DNA of 64,000 nt from Hyphomonadaceae bacterium TMED5 (GCA_002173095.1 NHBK01000009.1:62001-126000); one strand, 5' to 3'; counted from the stretch's first letter, positions 25,155-34,119 are shown. A program made the numbers and translations. The notes: generated by a model from the sequence alone, not told the origin.

Positions 25155-27569
25155 ATGCGCCGTTCTTTTATAGCCGCTATTTCGATGTGTATGAGTTTGT
25201 GTGTGCCAGCCTTCGCTGAAGCGCCAGATTTTGCCGGTGAACAGTTTGAAGCGCGCGAGGGCTTTTTCACGCTTCAGGTCGATACAGACACGAACAAAGT
25301 CTATGCGGTTCTGCCCGAAGCAGATGAAGACGGCGTGGTTCTGCGCATGATCCATACGGCGGCGTTGACAGCGGGCCTTGGCTCTAACCCGGTGGGTTTT
25401 GACCGCGGAAACTGGAATCCGGGTGAGATTATGGTGTTCCGCCAGATTGGCGACCAGCTCATTCTGGAGGTCGAAAACCTGAGCTATCGGGCGTCGCCTG
25501 AAAATCCGCTTGAAGAGCGCGCTGTACGTGAAAGCTTTGCGACCTCCTTCGTTGCGGCGACAGATATTCTCTCGGATGAGGGCGAGATTGTTGTCGATCT
25601 GACCGGCTTCCTGACGAGCGATAATCTGAACCTTGTTCAGCGTCTTGCTGATCGCGGGCAGGGCCGGTTCTCTATTGCGGGCAATCGTACGCTCGTTGAT
25701 ACGGAAAACACTTTTGCCTTTCCTGATAATGTCGAGATTGATGCCTTCATCACGCTGACGAGTGCCGATCCGGGGCGGGAAGTCTCAACAACGGCTGCAA
25801 ACGGACAGGATGTAACGCTCACTCAACACCATTCCTTCGTGCGTCTGCCGGAAGAGGGCTATACGCCTTTGCCGGCCGATCCGCGCACGGGTGCGGTGAC
25901 GATCAGCCATTATGATTATAGCGCAGATTTGAGCGCGCCTCTGGAGACCGTTGTTGCGCGTCGCTATCGCCTCGAACACGACGCGCAAGGCAATACGATC
26001 AATCCGATCGTCTTCTATATTGATCCGGGTGCGCCAGAGCAGATCCGCAATGCGCTGCTTGATGGCGCCCGTTGGTGGCAGCAAGCGTTTGCGGCTGCGG
26101 GTTTTCCTGATGGATATCGCGTAGAGCTTCTTCCGGAGGACGCGCACCCGCTGGATATTCGCTATAACGTGGTTCAATGGGTGCACCGCCAAACACGCGG
26201 CTGGTCTTATGGTGGCGGCGTACATGACCCGCGTACGGGTGAGATGATCAAAGGCCATGTCATTCTTGGGTCGCTGCGCGTGCGTCAGGACCGGATGATC
26301 TTTGAAGGTCTCGCTGGAACTGAGAATGTGGATACCGGCCTGCCGGATGACCCGGTTGAGCTGGCTTTGTCGCGCATCCGCCAGCTTTCAGCGCATGAGA
26401 TCGGTCACTCGCTTGGTTTTGCGCACAACTTCGCGGCCAGCACATATGGTTTCGGCTCCGTCATGGATTATCCAGCGCCGAATGTGCAGGTCACGAATGG
26501 TGAGCTCGATTTCTCGGAAGTGTATGGCGTTGGCGTTGGTCCCTGGGATGAGTTCGCTGCGACCTGGCTTTATGGAGAGATGACAGATGCTGAGCGCGAA
26601 GCTCTGATTCAACTCGCCATTGCGCGCGGATTGGCCTTTGTCGATGACAGCCATGCGCGCAGTCCGGGCACAGGTCATCCGCTGGGTAATGTCTGGGATA
26701 ATGGTCCGGACCCTGTCGCCGCATTGAACGAGACGATGGAGGTCCGCCGGATCGCGCTGGAAAACTTCGGTGCAGACCGTGTGTCTCCGGGCCGTCCGAT
26801 TGCGGATCTGAATAATGTGATCGTTCCGATCTATCTCTATCATCGCTATCAGGTCGCGGCCGCTGGTAAAGTCGTTGGCGGTATGACCTTCAATTATGGT
26901 CTGAGCGGTGATGGTCAGCCGGCCGGCGCTATGGTGCCAGCTGAAGATCAGCGCGAGGCGCTGTCTGCTATTCTTGCGACGATTGAACCAGAAGTGCTCG
27001 ACCTGAGTGATGACGTGCTTGCGCTTCTGACGCCATCTCTCGATTCTCGAATGCCAGCGGATCCGCGCCGCGAACTGTTCGGGCGTATGGCTTATCCGGC
27101 TTTTGATACCGTCAGTGCCGCCGATACCGCCGCCGATATGACGTTCAGCGTGCTGCTACACCCACTTCGTGTGGCGCGCCTTGTCGAGTTTGGTCGCCGT
27201 GACCCTGACCAGCTGAGCGCAGAGGATATGTTCTCTTCTGTCGCCTGGGCTGTTATGGCGCCAGCCGCCTCAGACCGTCTTGAAGTGATCGCCGAAACCG
27301 TACGGGCCAGATACGCCTATGCGCTGATGGATCTGATCGAAGCGAATACGTCATCTGCCGTTGAGGCGGCGAGTTATGGCGCGCTCTCAAGCTTTAAAAT
27401 CATGCTGGAAGATGATGGTTCGACCCATTCTGAATGGCTCGCCCGCCAGATCACAGCATTTGAGGATCGCCCGCTTCAGGCCGCGCCGACCACAATTGAT
27501 GCAGGTGATCTGCCTCCGGGTGGACCAATTGGCATGGATGCTTACGAGACCTGCTGGTTCTGCGAGTAG
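25155..27569 (+). CDS. Secreted zinc metalloprotease, DUF5117/DUF4953 type
   Basis: Large exported protein (804 aa) with a signal peptide (CVPAFAEA). The zinc-binding metzincin-like motif HEIGHSLGFAH lies near residue 414, and the Met-turn-like SVMDYPAPN follows about 25 residues later. The N-terminal 200 residues are beta-rich (GFFTLQVDTDTNKVYAVLPE), as in the DUF5117/DUF5118 family of secreted zinc-dependent metalloproteases. It begins behind GGGGAG at 25155. Its substrate is unknown. The gene is followed after about 95 bases by a small secreted protein gene on the same strand. Confidence 0.88.
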   Translation: MRRSFIAAISMCMSLCVPAFAEAPDFAGEQFEAREGFFTLQVDTDTNKVYAVLPEADEDGVVLRMIHTAALTAGLGSNPVGFDRGNWNPGEIMVFRQIGDQLILEVENLSYRASPENPLEERAVRESFATSFVAATDILSDEGEIVVDLTGFLTSDNLNLVQRLADRGQGRFSIAGNRTLVDTENTFAFPDNVEIDAFITLTSADPGREVSTTAANGQDVTLTQHHSFVRLPEEGYTPLPADPRTGAVTISHYDYSADLSAPLETVVARRYRLEHDAQGNTINPIVFYIDPGAPEQIRNALLDGARWWQQAFAAAGFPDGYRVELLPEDAHPLDIRYNVVQWVHRQTRGWSYGGGVHDPRTGEMIKGHVILGSLRVRQDRMIFEGLAGTENVDTGLPDDPVELALSRIRQLSAHEIGHSLGFAHNFAASTYGFGSVMDYPAPNVQVTNGELDFSEVYGVGVGPWDEFAATWLYGEMTDAEREALIQLAIARGLAFVDDSHARSPGTGHPLGNVWDNGPDPVAALNETMEVRRIALENFGADRVSPGRPIADLNNVIVPIYLYHRYQVAAAGKVVGGMTFNYGLSGDGQPAGAMVPAEDQREALSAILATIEPEVLDLSDDVLALLTPSLDSRMPADPRRELFGRMAYPAFDTVSAADTAADMTFSVLLHPLRVARLVEFGRRDPDQLSAEDMFSSVAWAVMAPAASDRLEVIAETVRARYAYALMDLIEANTSSAVEAASYGALSSFKIMLEDDGSTHSEWLARQITAFEDRPLQAAPTTIDAGDLPPGGPIGMDAYETCWFCE

Positions 27570-27664
27570 CGCGATCGTGGCTGCCCTATAATTGCGCTTC
27601 TTGGTTTACAGGGTGCCTTAACAGGGTAGGCTTTTGCGAAGGAAAGATTTTCGGGGGAAAGAGC

Positions 27665-28120
27665 ATGATGAAAACGAGCCTGACCTGCAGCATCATTTTG
27701 GCTGGTGCTTTTGCCGTCACGGGAAGTCCGGCTGCCGCACAGTCTCTTGATGAAACTGTGTCTTACATTCAGGGCAGGTGCGTGAACTCCACGATTTATC
27801 ACAATTACCCAACAGGCTCTCAGCCCGTCACGGCCCTCTCTTTTACTGTGCAGAACGGTGTCATGTCATGGCGTTATAGAAACGACATGCGCGCACATAC
27901 ACTAACTGTGCCTTTGGCTGACATATCTTCGATAACCCATTCTGGCGACGAGATCACAATTCGTTCAAGCAGAAGGTCAGTGGCTATGGACTTGTCCGAT
28001 GACAGTGTCGGAGCGGCTAACTACAGCGAAGGTTGGATGTATTGCCCCAACCCGGATCGCATCGTTCGGGCTCTGGAGCACCTTGTGTCTTTGGAGGGAG
28101 ATGACCCGTTCGCCGATTGA
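27665..28120 (+). CDS. Small secreted protein, unknown
   Basis: I do not recognise the family. The protein has 151 residues, a signal peptide ending GSPAAAQS, and two Cys residues (CVNSTIYHN near residue 39 and MYCPNPDRIV near residue 121) that could form a disulfide. The middle is beta-rich with Ser/Thr/Arg (VQNGVMSWRYRND, ADISSITHSGDEITIRSS), resembling a PH-like or small beta sandwich. It lies downstream of the secreted metalloprotease and is convergent with the phosphatase gene. Confidence 0.6.
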   Translation: MMKTSLTCSIILAGAFAVTGSPAAAQSLDETVSYIQGRCVNSTIYHNYPTGSQPVTALSFTVQNGVMSWRYRNDMRAHTLTVPLADISSITHSGDEITIRSSRRSVAMDLSDDSVGAANYSEGWMYCPNPDRIVRALEHLVSLEGDDPFAD

Positions 28121-28135
28121 GCGGGCGGTCTTAGA

Positions 28136-28987
28136 TTAATCAATCCCGATGCGGGATTTTCGGCCTGCCGAGCGTCGCAGGGAGATAATCGCCTGATCCA
28201 TGATTTGTTGCGTTGCAGCACAAACGAGTTGCGGGCCAAGTTTTGCGGGCGCGCCCGTCCAGTCACATGCAATGCCGCCAGCGCCGCGAACGACAGGGAT
28301 CAGCGCGGCGATATCATGTGGCTGAAGGCCGGTTTCAGTGACAATGTGCATATCGCCCGCAGCGACGCGCGCATAGGCATAGGCATCAAGGCCATAGCGA
28401 GTCAGGCGTACGGTCTGGCGAATATGCTCAAACGCGCCGCGTTCTGATGGGGTCAGAATGAAAGGGTCTGTGGTGGAAAGAATGGCATTGGTCAGCTTTT
28501 CTTCCGGGTCGACTTTAAGCGGGCTTATCTCGCCGCGAATATGGCTCTCAGCGCCATCCGTCCATCCGACATAGCGTTCATCCAGCCATGGTTGGTCGAT
28601 AATGCCAATCTTCGGGTCGCCGTCATATACGCAGCCAATCAGACTGGTCCATGAAGGCAGGCCAGAAATGAAAGCGCGCGTGCCATCGATTGGATCCAGA
28701 TACCAGGTCCAGCCGGATGTGCCGTCTTTCACGCCGAATTCTTCGCCATTAATGGCGTCCTCTGGCGCTTCTTTTTCCAGAGTATCGCGCATCACCATTT
28801 CGGCATCGCGATCTGCCTGCGTGACGGGGTCAAACCCTTTATCACCCAGTTTATTATCGGTTTTTCCGTGTTGACGGAAAAGACCAAGCGATACCGTACG
28901 GGCGGCATCCGCCAGTTTGTGCGCAAGGGTCAGTCGCGCCTGAAGCTCAGGCGACGCTGGAGAGGAGGCAGAAGAAGGCTCAGTCAT
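28136..28987 (-). CDS. hisN: Inositol monophosphatase family protein, HisN-like histidinol-phosphatase
   Basis: Mg-dependent phosphatase of the IMPase fold, probably acting on histidinol-phosphate, the last-but-two step of histidine synthesis. Metal-binding motifs are NGEEFGVKDG near residue 80 and YLDPIDGTRAFISGLPSW near 94-112, with WDAYAY-like YGLDAYAYARVAAGDMHI and the C-terminal CDWTGAPA. The GLPSW after DPIDGT is common in HisN-type members. I prefer ATG 28987 (MTEPSSASS), with an alternative ATG at 29005. It is followed upstream on the same strand by an XRE regulator, and the pair lies beside the MmgR-like RNA. Confidence 0.88.
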   Translation of the reverse strand: MTEPSSASSPASPELQARLTLAHKLADAARTVSLGLFRQHGKTDNKLGDKGFDPVTQADRDAEMVMRDTLEKEAPEDAINGEEFGVKDGTSGWTWYLDPIDGTRAFISGLPSWTSLIGCVYDGDPKIGIIDQPWLDERYVGWTDGAESHIRGEISPLKVDPEEKLTNAILSTTDPFILTPSERGAFEHIRQTVRLTRYGLDAYAYARVAAGDMHIVTETGLQPHDIAALIPVVRGAGGIACDWTGAPAKLGPQLVCAATQQIMDQAIISLRRSAGRKSRIGID

Positions 28988-29018
28988 AGCCTTCCACTGC
29001 CTCATTGGCGCGTTTCAA

Positions 29019-29411
29019 TCAAGCAACGTCTGAAGAGGTTGACTCAAGAGACTTTGCAAGTTCGAGGAGACGGCGACGTGGACGCTCTTCCAGGCGGTAA
29101 TAAGCACGCACGAGTTCCAGCGTTTCTTTCTGGGAAAGGATGTCACCTTCCAGAGCTTCACTGTCATTGGCTGCAGTCACGTCGTTTTCCAGCGCTTCGA
29201 GACCGTCAAAGAAGTATTGTACTTTAACGTTCAGGGCGCGAGAGAGGTCGTAGAGACGACCAGATGTGACGCGGTTGGCACCGCATTCGTATTTCTGAAT
29301 TTGCTGAAAGCGTACGCCGACCTGAGAGGCCAGTTCCTGCTGGGTGAGACCGAGCAGGCGACGACGCCAGCGCAGACGCTTACCTACGTGCAGATCAATA
29401 TCAGTTGCCAT
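29019..29411 (-). CDS. XRE-family transcriptional regulator
   Basis: Small DNA-binding protein (130 aa) with an HTH_3 (XRE) domain near residues 6-65: VGKRLRWRRRLLGLTQQELASQ, VRFQQIQKYECGANRVTSGRL. The C-terminal 60 residues are acidic and helical and contain ERPRRRLLELAKSL, as in a well-conserved alphaproteobacterial family. The start is ATG 29411, eight bases after GGAGAG; an upstream frame extension to 29468 is non-conserved in appearance. It is followed on the same strand by the hisN-like gene. Confidence 0.9.
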   Translation of the reverse strand: MATDIDLHVGKRLRWRRRLLGLTQQELASQVGVRFQQIQKYECGANRVTSGRLYDLSRALNVKVQYFFDGLEALENDVTAANDSEALEGDILSQKETLELVRAYYRLEERPRRRLLELAKSLESTSSDVA

Positions 29412-29605
29412 TTTACTCTCCGAAACACTGCTGTCCCATTCGGGGACTGTTCGGGGTGTAAGGAGCAAGCCGCGTGCCGCCTGAAGGGGGAATCAGAAAA
29501 GTCTGAAATGTTGCGGCGCACAAAAAAATAGAGCTTACTTACCTAAACTGTGACAATTTTCTCACGAAATTTGCCGTATATGCGTAATTGTCGCAGTTAA
29601 AGCAG

Positions 29606-29634
29606 TTGCAAGTTTTTGCATTGCAGCGTATACA
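29606..29634 (+). promoter_or_regulatory. Promoter of the MmgR-like small RNA
   Basis: TTGCAA (29606-29611) and TATACA (29629-29634) are separated by 17 bases, a sigma70-type arrangement. Transcription would begin about 7 bases later, at the first hairpin of the RNA (29641). Confidence 0.6.
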
Positions 29635-29640
29635 GAGTTC

Positions 29641-29723
29641 ACAACGTTTTGCGTTGTCGCCCTGTTTTGGGGCGTTTCCTCCCTATGACTTTTCGCCGCG
29701 CCTTCTTGGCGCGGCTTTTTTTT
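29641..29723 (+). ncRNA. mmgR: suhB/MmgR (alpha-r8) family small regulatory RNA
   Basis: An 83-base RNA with three stem-loops. Stem 1: ACAACG/CGTTGT (29641-29657). Stem 2: CGCCC/GGGCG (29658-29674). Then a single-stranded TTTCCTCCCTATGACTTTTC with an anti-Shine-Dalgarno CCUCC, and a terminator hairpin GCCGCGCC/GGCGCGGC followed by eight T. Known from family descriptions, not tested here: the suhB RNA (Rfam RF00519, alpha-r8, MmgR) has this three-stem form and this exposed CCUCC loop, is in alphaproteobacteria, and is named after proximity to an IMPase gene. The hisN-like IMPase and XRE genes lie on the other strand, 230 bases away. Confidence 0.8.
29695..29723 (+). terminator. Terminator hairpin of the MmgR-like RNA
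   Basis: Perfect 8-bp GC-rich stem (29695-29702 with 29708-29715), TTCTT loop, eight T. It is the third stem of the small RNA. The rest of 29412-29640 holds only the RNA promoter and no coding sequence that I can support. Confidence 0.92.
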
Positions 29724-29771
29724 GCCTGAAATTGCGGGTTTCGATAGACTGGTCAGGAGTGGAGGGGCGTT

Positions 29772-30218
29772 ATGAAAAGTCTTAAAGTAAATACCATCGT
29801 GCTTACATTGGCGCTGTCAGCCTGCGGTGGACCCGGTTCAGATTCTGCTGCACCTGCACAACAGCTCGCATTTGACGATCCGGTCTGTGTCGAAGCGATT
29901 GGCGAGGCTATCGATAATTTTGAATATATGCCGGTCGATAATTCGGGCCGGGCCGTAATTGATGGCGAGGCTGCGACGGTCGATGATTATTGGGAAATGC
30001 AGTGTGACGACCTGCGCATGGTGCGCGAGATTGAAGAAGAAACCGGCTGCAATCTCGTCGACAATATGAACTTCCCGACGGATCCGAATGAATGGCCGTA
30101 CGTCTCGCCGGCCGATCGGGAGGAAACGCTCCCACAATATTGTCCGGAATTGCTTCAGGACCGACGGCGTTCGGCCCAGTTCATGATCGCGCCTGCGACG
30201 GACTTCAGGTCTGACTGA
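29772..30218 (+). CDS. Small lipoprotein, unknown function
   Basis: Exported lipoprotein of 148 residues; the lipobox is ALSAC with Cys near residue 18. The mature part has four or more Cys residues (DPVCVEAIGE, MQCDDLRMV, ETGCNLVDN, LPQYCPELL) that could form disulfides, and a Ser/Ala-rich linker. No family is recognised. Its 3' end overlaps the convergent N-formylglutamate amidohydrolase gene by 64 bases, which is long for convergent genes. Confidence 0.65.
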   Translation: MKSLKVNTIVLTLALSACGGPGSDSAAPAQQLAFDDPVCVEAIGEAIDNFEYMPVDNSGRAVIDGEAATVDDYWEMQCDDLRMVREIEEETGCNLVDNMNFPTDPNEWPYVSPADREETLPQYCPELLQDRRRSAQFMIAPATDFRSD

Positions 30219-31039
30219 AGTTTGTAAAACCCCGTCTTCAGGCGCACTTCACGTTCGTCCATATAAAGACGGCGATTAATCTCGATCTGGAGGGCCTGAC
30301 GGTCTTCCATAGGCCGGCCATGCATTTGGGTCACATATCCGCCTGCATAAGGGGTGTTGCGCAGGACGCGATAGCCGAGTGCGGCAAAGGCGTTTTCGAC
30401 CAGTCGGGCAAGGCTTTCATCGCAGGCGCTGCCATGACGATTGCCAATGATGATGTCGGCCTGAATGCGCCGCCCAGCCAGAAGTGATGGCATGGAATGG
30501 CAATCAATCAGCACGGACTTCCCGAACCGACCGTGTAGAATGTTCAGCCAATTGGCGAGCGCACTATGATAAGGGCGATAGGCGACATCGAGCCGGTCTT
30601 CGGCTTCCTGCCTCGTGAGTTTGCGTTGGTGAATGTCCTGCCCGGAAGCTGCAATGCGCGGAATGCAGCCAAGGCCAGCTTCAACGCGCGGTGACCGCTC
30701 CCCTGCCGGGTTGGGCGGACCATCGCAGAACATGCGGGAGTCCAATTCATCCTGAGAGCGGTTCAGATCTACATAAGAGCGCGCATATACGGCGCTGATC
30801 AGGCCAGCGCCCAATTTTGAAATGGGCGAGATAAGCTGGTCGACATAAGCGTCTTCTACCCGGCGCAAATCCATAATCGGGACGCAGAGCAGGTCCTGAA
30901 AATCCTGCGGATAATAGCGCCCACTGTGAGGTGAAGCGAAGAAGACGCTGCAGGTTTCATCAGGTGGGGTAAGCACAAAGGCAGGCTTGCGCTGAATCTC
31001 AGCGCTATTCTCTTGGATTATTGTGTGCTCAGTTGTCAT
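30155..31039 (-). CDS. N-formylglutamate amidohydrolase family protein
   Basis: Predicted zinc hydrolase (294 aa) that cleaves N-formyl-L-glutamate to glutamate and formate or a related substrate. Motifs are FFASPHSGRYYP near residue 34, RVEDAYVDQLI near residue 60, and the metal-site region VLIDCHSMPSL near residue 172. It is divergent from cpdR; the pairing of this family with cpdR is common in alphaproteobacteria. No other histidine-degradation genes are near, so a HutG role in histidine catabolism is not supported by the context. Confidence 0.9.
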   Translation of the reverse strand: MTTEHTIIQENSAEIQRKPAFVLTPPDETCSVFFASPHSGRYYPQDFQDLLCVPIMDLRRVEDAYVDQLISPISKLGAGLISAVYARSYVDLNRSQDELDSRMFCDGPPNPAGERSPRVEAGLGCIPRIAASGQDIHQRKLTRQEAEDRLDVAYRPYHSALANWLNILHGRFGKSVLIDCHSMPSLLAGRRIQADIIIGNRHGSACDESLARLVENAFAALGYRVLRNTPYAGGYVTQMHGRPMEDRQALQIEINRRLYMDEREVRLKTGFYKLQSDLKSVAGAIMNWAERRRS

Positions 31040-31150
31040 GTGCCTTAGTATGTAAACTGAAAATAAGGCCGCGGGAACAGGCTAGCGTTCACGGTCGATT
31101 TACAATGCTGGCCGATAGTCCTTCGGGTTTGGTGATTTACGGGTTTGAAC

Positions 31151-31510
31151 ATGACAAAAATCCTCCTGGCAGAAGATGATGACTCCCTGCGCAGCTTCCT
31201 GACGGCGGCGCTGCGACGCGCGGGGCATGATGTTCAGGCTTATGAAGATGGCGATCAGGCGCTGACCGCGTTGGAACGCGAAGTCTTTGATCTGCTGCTG
31301 ACGGATATTCAGATGCCGGGCATTGATGGGATTGAGCTTGCGCGCCGCGGCGCTGAGCTGGACCCTGCCATGAAGATCGTGTTCATCACCGGCTTTGCGG
31401 CTGTTGCACTTTCTAACAAGGCCAACACGCCTGCGGGCGCTAAAATCCTCTCCAAACCGTTCCACCTTCGCGAACTCGTGGATGAGGTTGAGCGGGTTAT
31501 GGCGGCATAA
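31151..31510 (+). CDS. cpdR: Cell-cycle response regulator CpdR
   Basis: Single-domain response regulator. When unphosphorylated, CpdR directs ClpXP to degrade CtrA and other cell-cycle proteins; the CckA-ChpT phosphorelay controls it. Residues 1-119 form a receiver domain only, with acidic DDD at 8-10, phospho-acceptor Asp52 in LLLTDIQMPGIDG, FITGFAAVAL and the conserved Lys in ILSKPFHLREL. The C-terminal hydrophobic VERVMAA is typical of CpdR. The ATG at 31151 is used; a TTG six bases earlier is also in frame. Its position opposite the N-formylglutamate amidohydrolase supports the assignment. Confidence 0.9.
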   Translation: MTKILLAEDDDSLRSFLTAALRRAGHDVQAYEDGDQALTALEREVFDLLLTDIQMPGIDGIELARRGAELDPAMKIVFITGFAAVALSNKANTPAGAKILSKPFHLRELVDEVERVMAA

Positions 31511-31530
31511 GCCGCCGTCAGACTTTGTTT

Positions 31531-31806
31531 TTATTTTTTCAGCGGAAATGAAACGCACCAGCCATCCTGCATGAAGCCCTCATCAGGGGCATTATGCATG
31601 TCGCCGCCATTGCGATAGAACTCAAGATCTGGGTGCTGCATCAGTGCAGGCGCACGCAGCTCATCTGGCAGTCCGCCCTTCATATGCACGACACGCGCCT
31701 CGCTCCATTCCGCAATAATTTCTACCTCTATGCCGAGAGCAATGGCCTGATCCACCACCCAGCGAATGCCGGGTGATGAAACGGAGTTGAGGTCATGCTT
31801 TGGCAT
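31531..31806 (-). CDS. Small hypothetical protein
   Basis: 91 residues, unknown family. It is cytosolic in character, with a strand-helix start (IRWVVDQAIALGIEVEIIAEW) and an unusually Asn/His/Pro-rich middle (MQHPDLEFYRNGGDMHN). It begins six bases after the VOC-family gene stop on the same strand, so the two are probably co-transcribed. It is convergent with cpdR. Confidence 0.6.
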   Translation of the reverse strand: MPKHDLNSVSSPGIRWVVDQAIALGIEVEIIAEWSEARVVHMKGGLPDELRAPALMQHPDLEFYRNGGDMHNAPDEGFMQDGWCVSFPLKK

Positions 31807-31812
31807 GCTCGG

Positions 31813-32190
31813 TTAGCCGCGCATCATTGTGCAGATTTTATTGCCATCCGGGTCGCGCAGATAAGCAAGGTGTAGGCGCATGCCGCCACCTTCACGCCAG
31901 CCTGGCGCATCTTCAATTGGCGTTCCGCCATTTGCGCAGCCAGCCGCATGCCAGGCTTCAGCCTGTGCCTCAGATTCAGCCGCGAAACCGATTGTGCCGC
32001 CATTTGCGTGCGTTGCCGGTTCGCCATCGATCGGTTTGGTCACGATGAAGATAGAGCCGTTATGCATGTACATAAGGCGGCCTTTAGGGTCGATGCGTCC
32101 CTCTTTGCCACCGAGTGCCTCAAACAGCGCATCATAGAATTTTTTAGAGCGTTCAATGTCGTTTGAGCCGACCATAATATGTGTGAACAT
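31813..32190 (-). CDS. VOC-family (glyoxalase/bleomycin-resistance-like) protein
   Basis: Small metalloenzyme-like protein of 125 residues with the paired beta-alpha-beta-beta-beta fold of the vicinal oxygen chelate superfamily. Motifs: MFTHIMVGSNDIERSKKFYD at the start and LAYLRDPDGNKICTMMRG at the end; a His near the start and Asp/Asn near the end are possible metal ligands. The reaction is unknown. It is followed by a 91-residue unknown gene six bases away. Confidence 0.85.
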   Translation of the reverse strand: MFTHIMVGSNDIERSKKFYDALFEALGGKEGRIDPKGRLMYMHNGSIFIVTKPIDGEPATHANGGTIGFAAESEAQAEAWHAAGCANGGTPIEDAPGWREGGGMRLHLAYLRDPDGNKICTMMRG

Positions 32191-32309
32191 GGATTTTCCC
32201 TCCTCAGATTTTGATCAGATTGCACGGCTTTGTGTTGTGCGCCACCAGAAATGAACCGGCACGGGCATTCATGCGTTTTAATTCCAGACGCAAATGCTGG
32301 GAGAGAGTT

Positions 32310-32471
32310 ATGTCATTGATTGCAAGCCGTAAGAAAAAAGCCGTGATGTACACGGTGGGCGTACTGGGCATTGTGATGGTTGTGCTCGGCATCGCGCCGC
32401 TGCCACATATCAGCCTGCCGCCATTGGTGACGGGTCTTGGCTTCCTGACGCTCGCATGGGGCATGAAATAG
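32310..32471 (+). CDS. Small membrane protein, unknown
   Basis: 53 residues, starting with MSLIASRKKKAVMYTVGVLG behind GGGAGAG, with one or two hydrophobic helices (VGVLGIVMVVLGIAPLPHI, LVTGLGFLTLAWGMK). A longer upstream frame to 32211 exists but has no sign of being translated. It is convergent with the YrdB/DUF2568 gene. No family recognised. Confidence 0.6.
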   Translation: MSLIASRKKKAVMYTVGVLGIVMVVLGIAPLPHISLPPLVTGLGFLTLAWGMK

Positions 32472-32480
32472 GCGGTCAGC

Positions 32481-32834
32481 TTATTGTTTCAGAAGCCAGC
32501 CGACCCGCTGGGCAGAAAACGCATAGTGCAGGGTAATAAGCCATGCATGCGAGAGCGCTATCCATGCATATCCCGCCAGATAGAAGGAGAGGGATCCTCC
32601 GAACAGAATAATCAGTTCGAGGGAAAGTCTCACCGGTCCGGATACGCGAACAGGCGCATGACCTGATCGGCTCGGGTCGCCGGGGACATTGAAAACGCCC
32701 CAAAGCGTGGCTGCGGTGGTGACGCAAAGGATGGACGCCAAATAGGCGATTACACCATCGCTGAACTGAAATGCGGCCATGCCTATGCCTGCGAGCGCGG
32801 CCAATTCCAGAATAAAGCGTAGGATGAGGTTCAT
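32481..32834 (-). CDS. YrdB/DUF2568 family membrane protein
   Basis: Small membrane protein of 117 residues with three to four hydrophobic segments. The pattern LWGVFNVPGDPSRSG, then VRVSGPVRLSLELII, is typical of the DUF2568 (YrdB-like) family. No function is known. The start ATG 32834 lies behind AGGGGC; an alternative is five codons earlier. Confidence 0.82.
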   Translation of the reverse strand: MNLILRFILELAALAGIGMAAFQFSDGVIAYLASILCVTTAATLWGVFNVPGDPSRSGHAPVRVSGPVRLSLELIILFGGSLSFYLAGYAWIALSHAWLITLHYAFSAQRVGWLLKQ

Positions 32835-32849
32835 GGCTGCCCCTAACAA

Positions 32850-32879
32850 AAAGCCGCACGCTTTATAGCATGCGGCTTT
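32850..32879 (-). terminator. Terminator of the class III alcohol dehydrogenase gene
   Basis: AAAGCCGCA (32850-32858) and TGCGGCTTT (32871-32879), a perfect 9-bp stem. Reading the minus strand it is followed by TTTTTG. It lies 39 bases after the adhC stop. Confidence 0.82.
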
Positions 32880-32917
32880 GATGAGGTGATGGATAGCGAA
32901 ACCGAAATGGTTTGGCT

Positions 32918-34024
32918 TTAGAACGTCACAACAGAGCGGATCGACTTGCCTTCGTGCATCAGGTCGAACGCGTCATTGATTTTCTCAAGCGGCATGACGT
33001 GGGTGATCATCGGGTCGATCTGAATTTTGCCATTCATGTACCAATCGACGATTTTCGGAACATCCGTGCGGCCTTTTGCGCCGCCAAATGCTGTGCCGCG
33101 CCAGTTACGGCCGGTGACGAGCTGGAATGGGCGGGTTGAGATTTCTTTGCCCGCTTCCGCAACGCCAATAATGACACTCGTACCCCAGCCACGGTGACAG
33201 CATTCCAGCGCCTGACGCATCACATCTGTGTTGCCCGTACAGTCGAAGGAGTAGTCCGCGCCGCCATCTGTCAGTTCAACAAGTGCCGCGACCACGTCTT
33301 TGGTCTCGCGCGGGTTCACGAAATGGGTCATGCCGAATTTCTCGCCCCATTCCTTTTTGTCATTGTTGATGTCAACGCCGACAATCATGTCTGCACCGGC
33401 CATTTTAGCGCCCTGGATGACATTGAGACCGATGCCGCCAAGACCGAAGACAACCACATTGTCGCCGACCTGAACTTTGGCCGTGTTGGTGACGGCGCCA
33501 ACGCCAGTCGTTACGCCGCAGCCGACATAGCAGGCTTTGTCGAACGGTGCGTCTGTGCGGATTTTCGCTACAGCGATTTCTGGCAGAACCGTGAAGTTTG
33601 AGAAGGTTGAGCAGCCCATATAGTGATAAATAGTCTCGCCCTTGTAAGAGAAACGAGATGTACCATCTGGCATCAGGCCTTTGCCCTGCGTTGCGCGGAT
33701 GGCTGTGCAGAGATTGGTTTTGCCAGACAGGCAGGATTTACACTTGCGGCATTCCGGCGTGTAGAGCGGGATAACGTGATCGCCCGGTTTTACAGACGTC
33801 ACGCCAGCGCCAACTTCTCGCACAATGCCGGCGCCTTCATGGCCCAGAACGCTTGGGAAAAGGCCTTCAGAGTCGAGGCCATCCAGCGTGTAGGCATCGG
33901 TATGACAAATGCCGGTCGCCATGATCTCGACCAGAACTTCGCCTTCCTTCGGGCCTTCCAGATCAAGTTCGACGATTTCTAGCGGCTTTTTGGCTTCGAA
34001 GGCGACAGCTGCGCGGGTTTTCAT
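32918..34024 (-). CDS. frmA: S-(hydroxymethyl)glutathione dehydrogenase / class III alcohol dehydrogenase
   Basis: Oxidises S-hydroxymethylglutathione (formaldehyde plus glutathione) to S-formylglutathione, using NAD. At 368 aa it has the normal class III length. Catalytic zinc ligands are in [12 protein letters not shown] and GHEGAGIV; structural zinc cysteines are in [17 protein letters not shown]. The cofactor loop is [19 protein letters not shown] followed by Asp of VDINN. Its product is the substrate of the S-formylglutathione hydrolase at 35120-35965, with a divergent LysR gene between. A terminator follows the gene. Confidence 0.97.
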   Translation of the reverse strand: MKTRAAVAFEAKKPLEIVELDLEGPKEGEVLVEIMATGICHTDAYTLDGLDSEGLFPSVLGHEGAGIVREVGAGVTSVKPGDHVIPLYTPECRKCKSCLSGKTNLCTAIRATQGKGLMPDGTSRFSYKGETIYHYMGCSTFSNFTVLPEIAVAKIRTDAPFDKACYVGCGVTTGVGAVTNTAKVQVGDNVVVFGLGGIGLNVIQGAKMAGADMIVGVDINNDKKEWGEKFGMTHFVNPRETKDVVAALVELTDGGADYSFDCTGNTDVMRQALECCHRGWGTSVIIGVAEAGKEISTRPFQLVTGRNWRGTAFGGAKGRTDVPKIVDWYMNGKIQIDPMITHVMPLEKINDAFDLMHEGKSIRSVVTF

Positions 34025-34119
34025 GCGGGTACTCCTCAGATTTTGCGCGACTTTAATATGGGCCGAATTTGCGATAAATGGTATAATTGGAAATTCATCA
34101 TTGCAGATGTGGGATAGTA

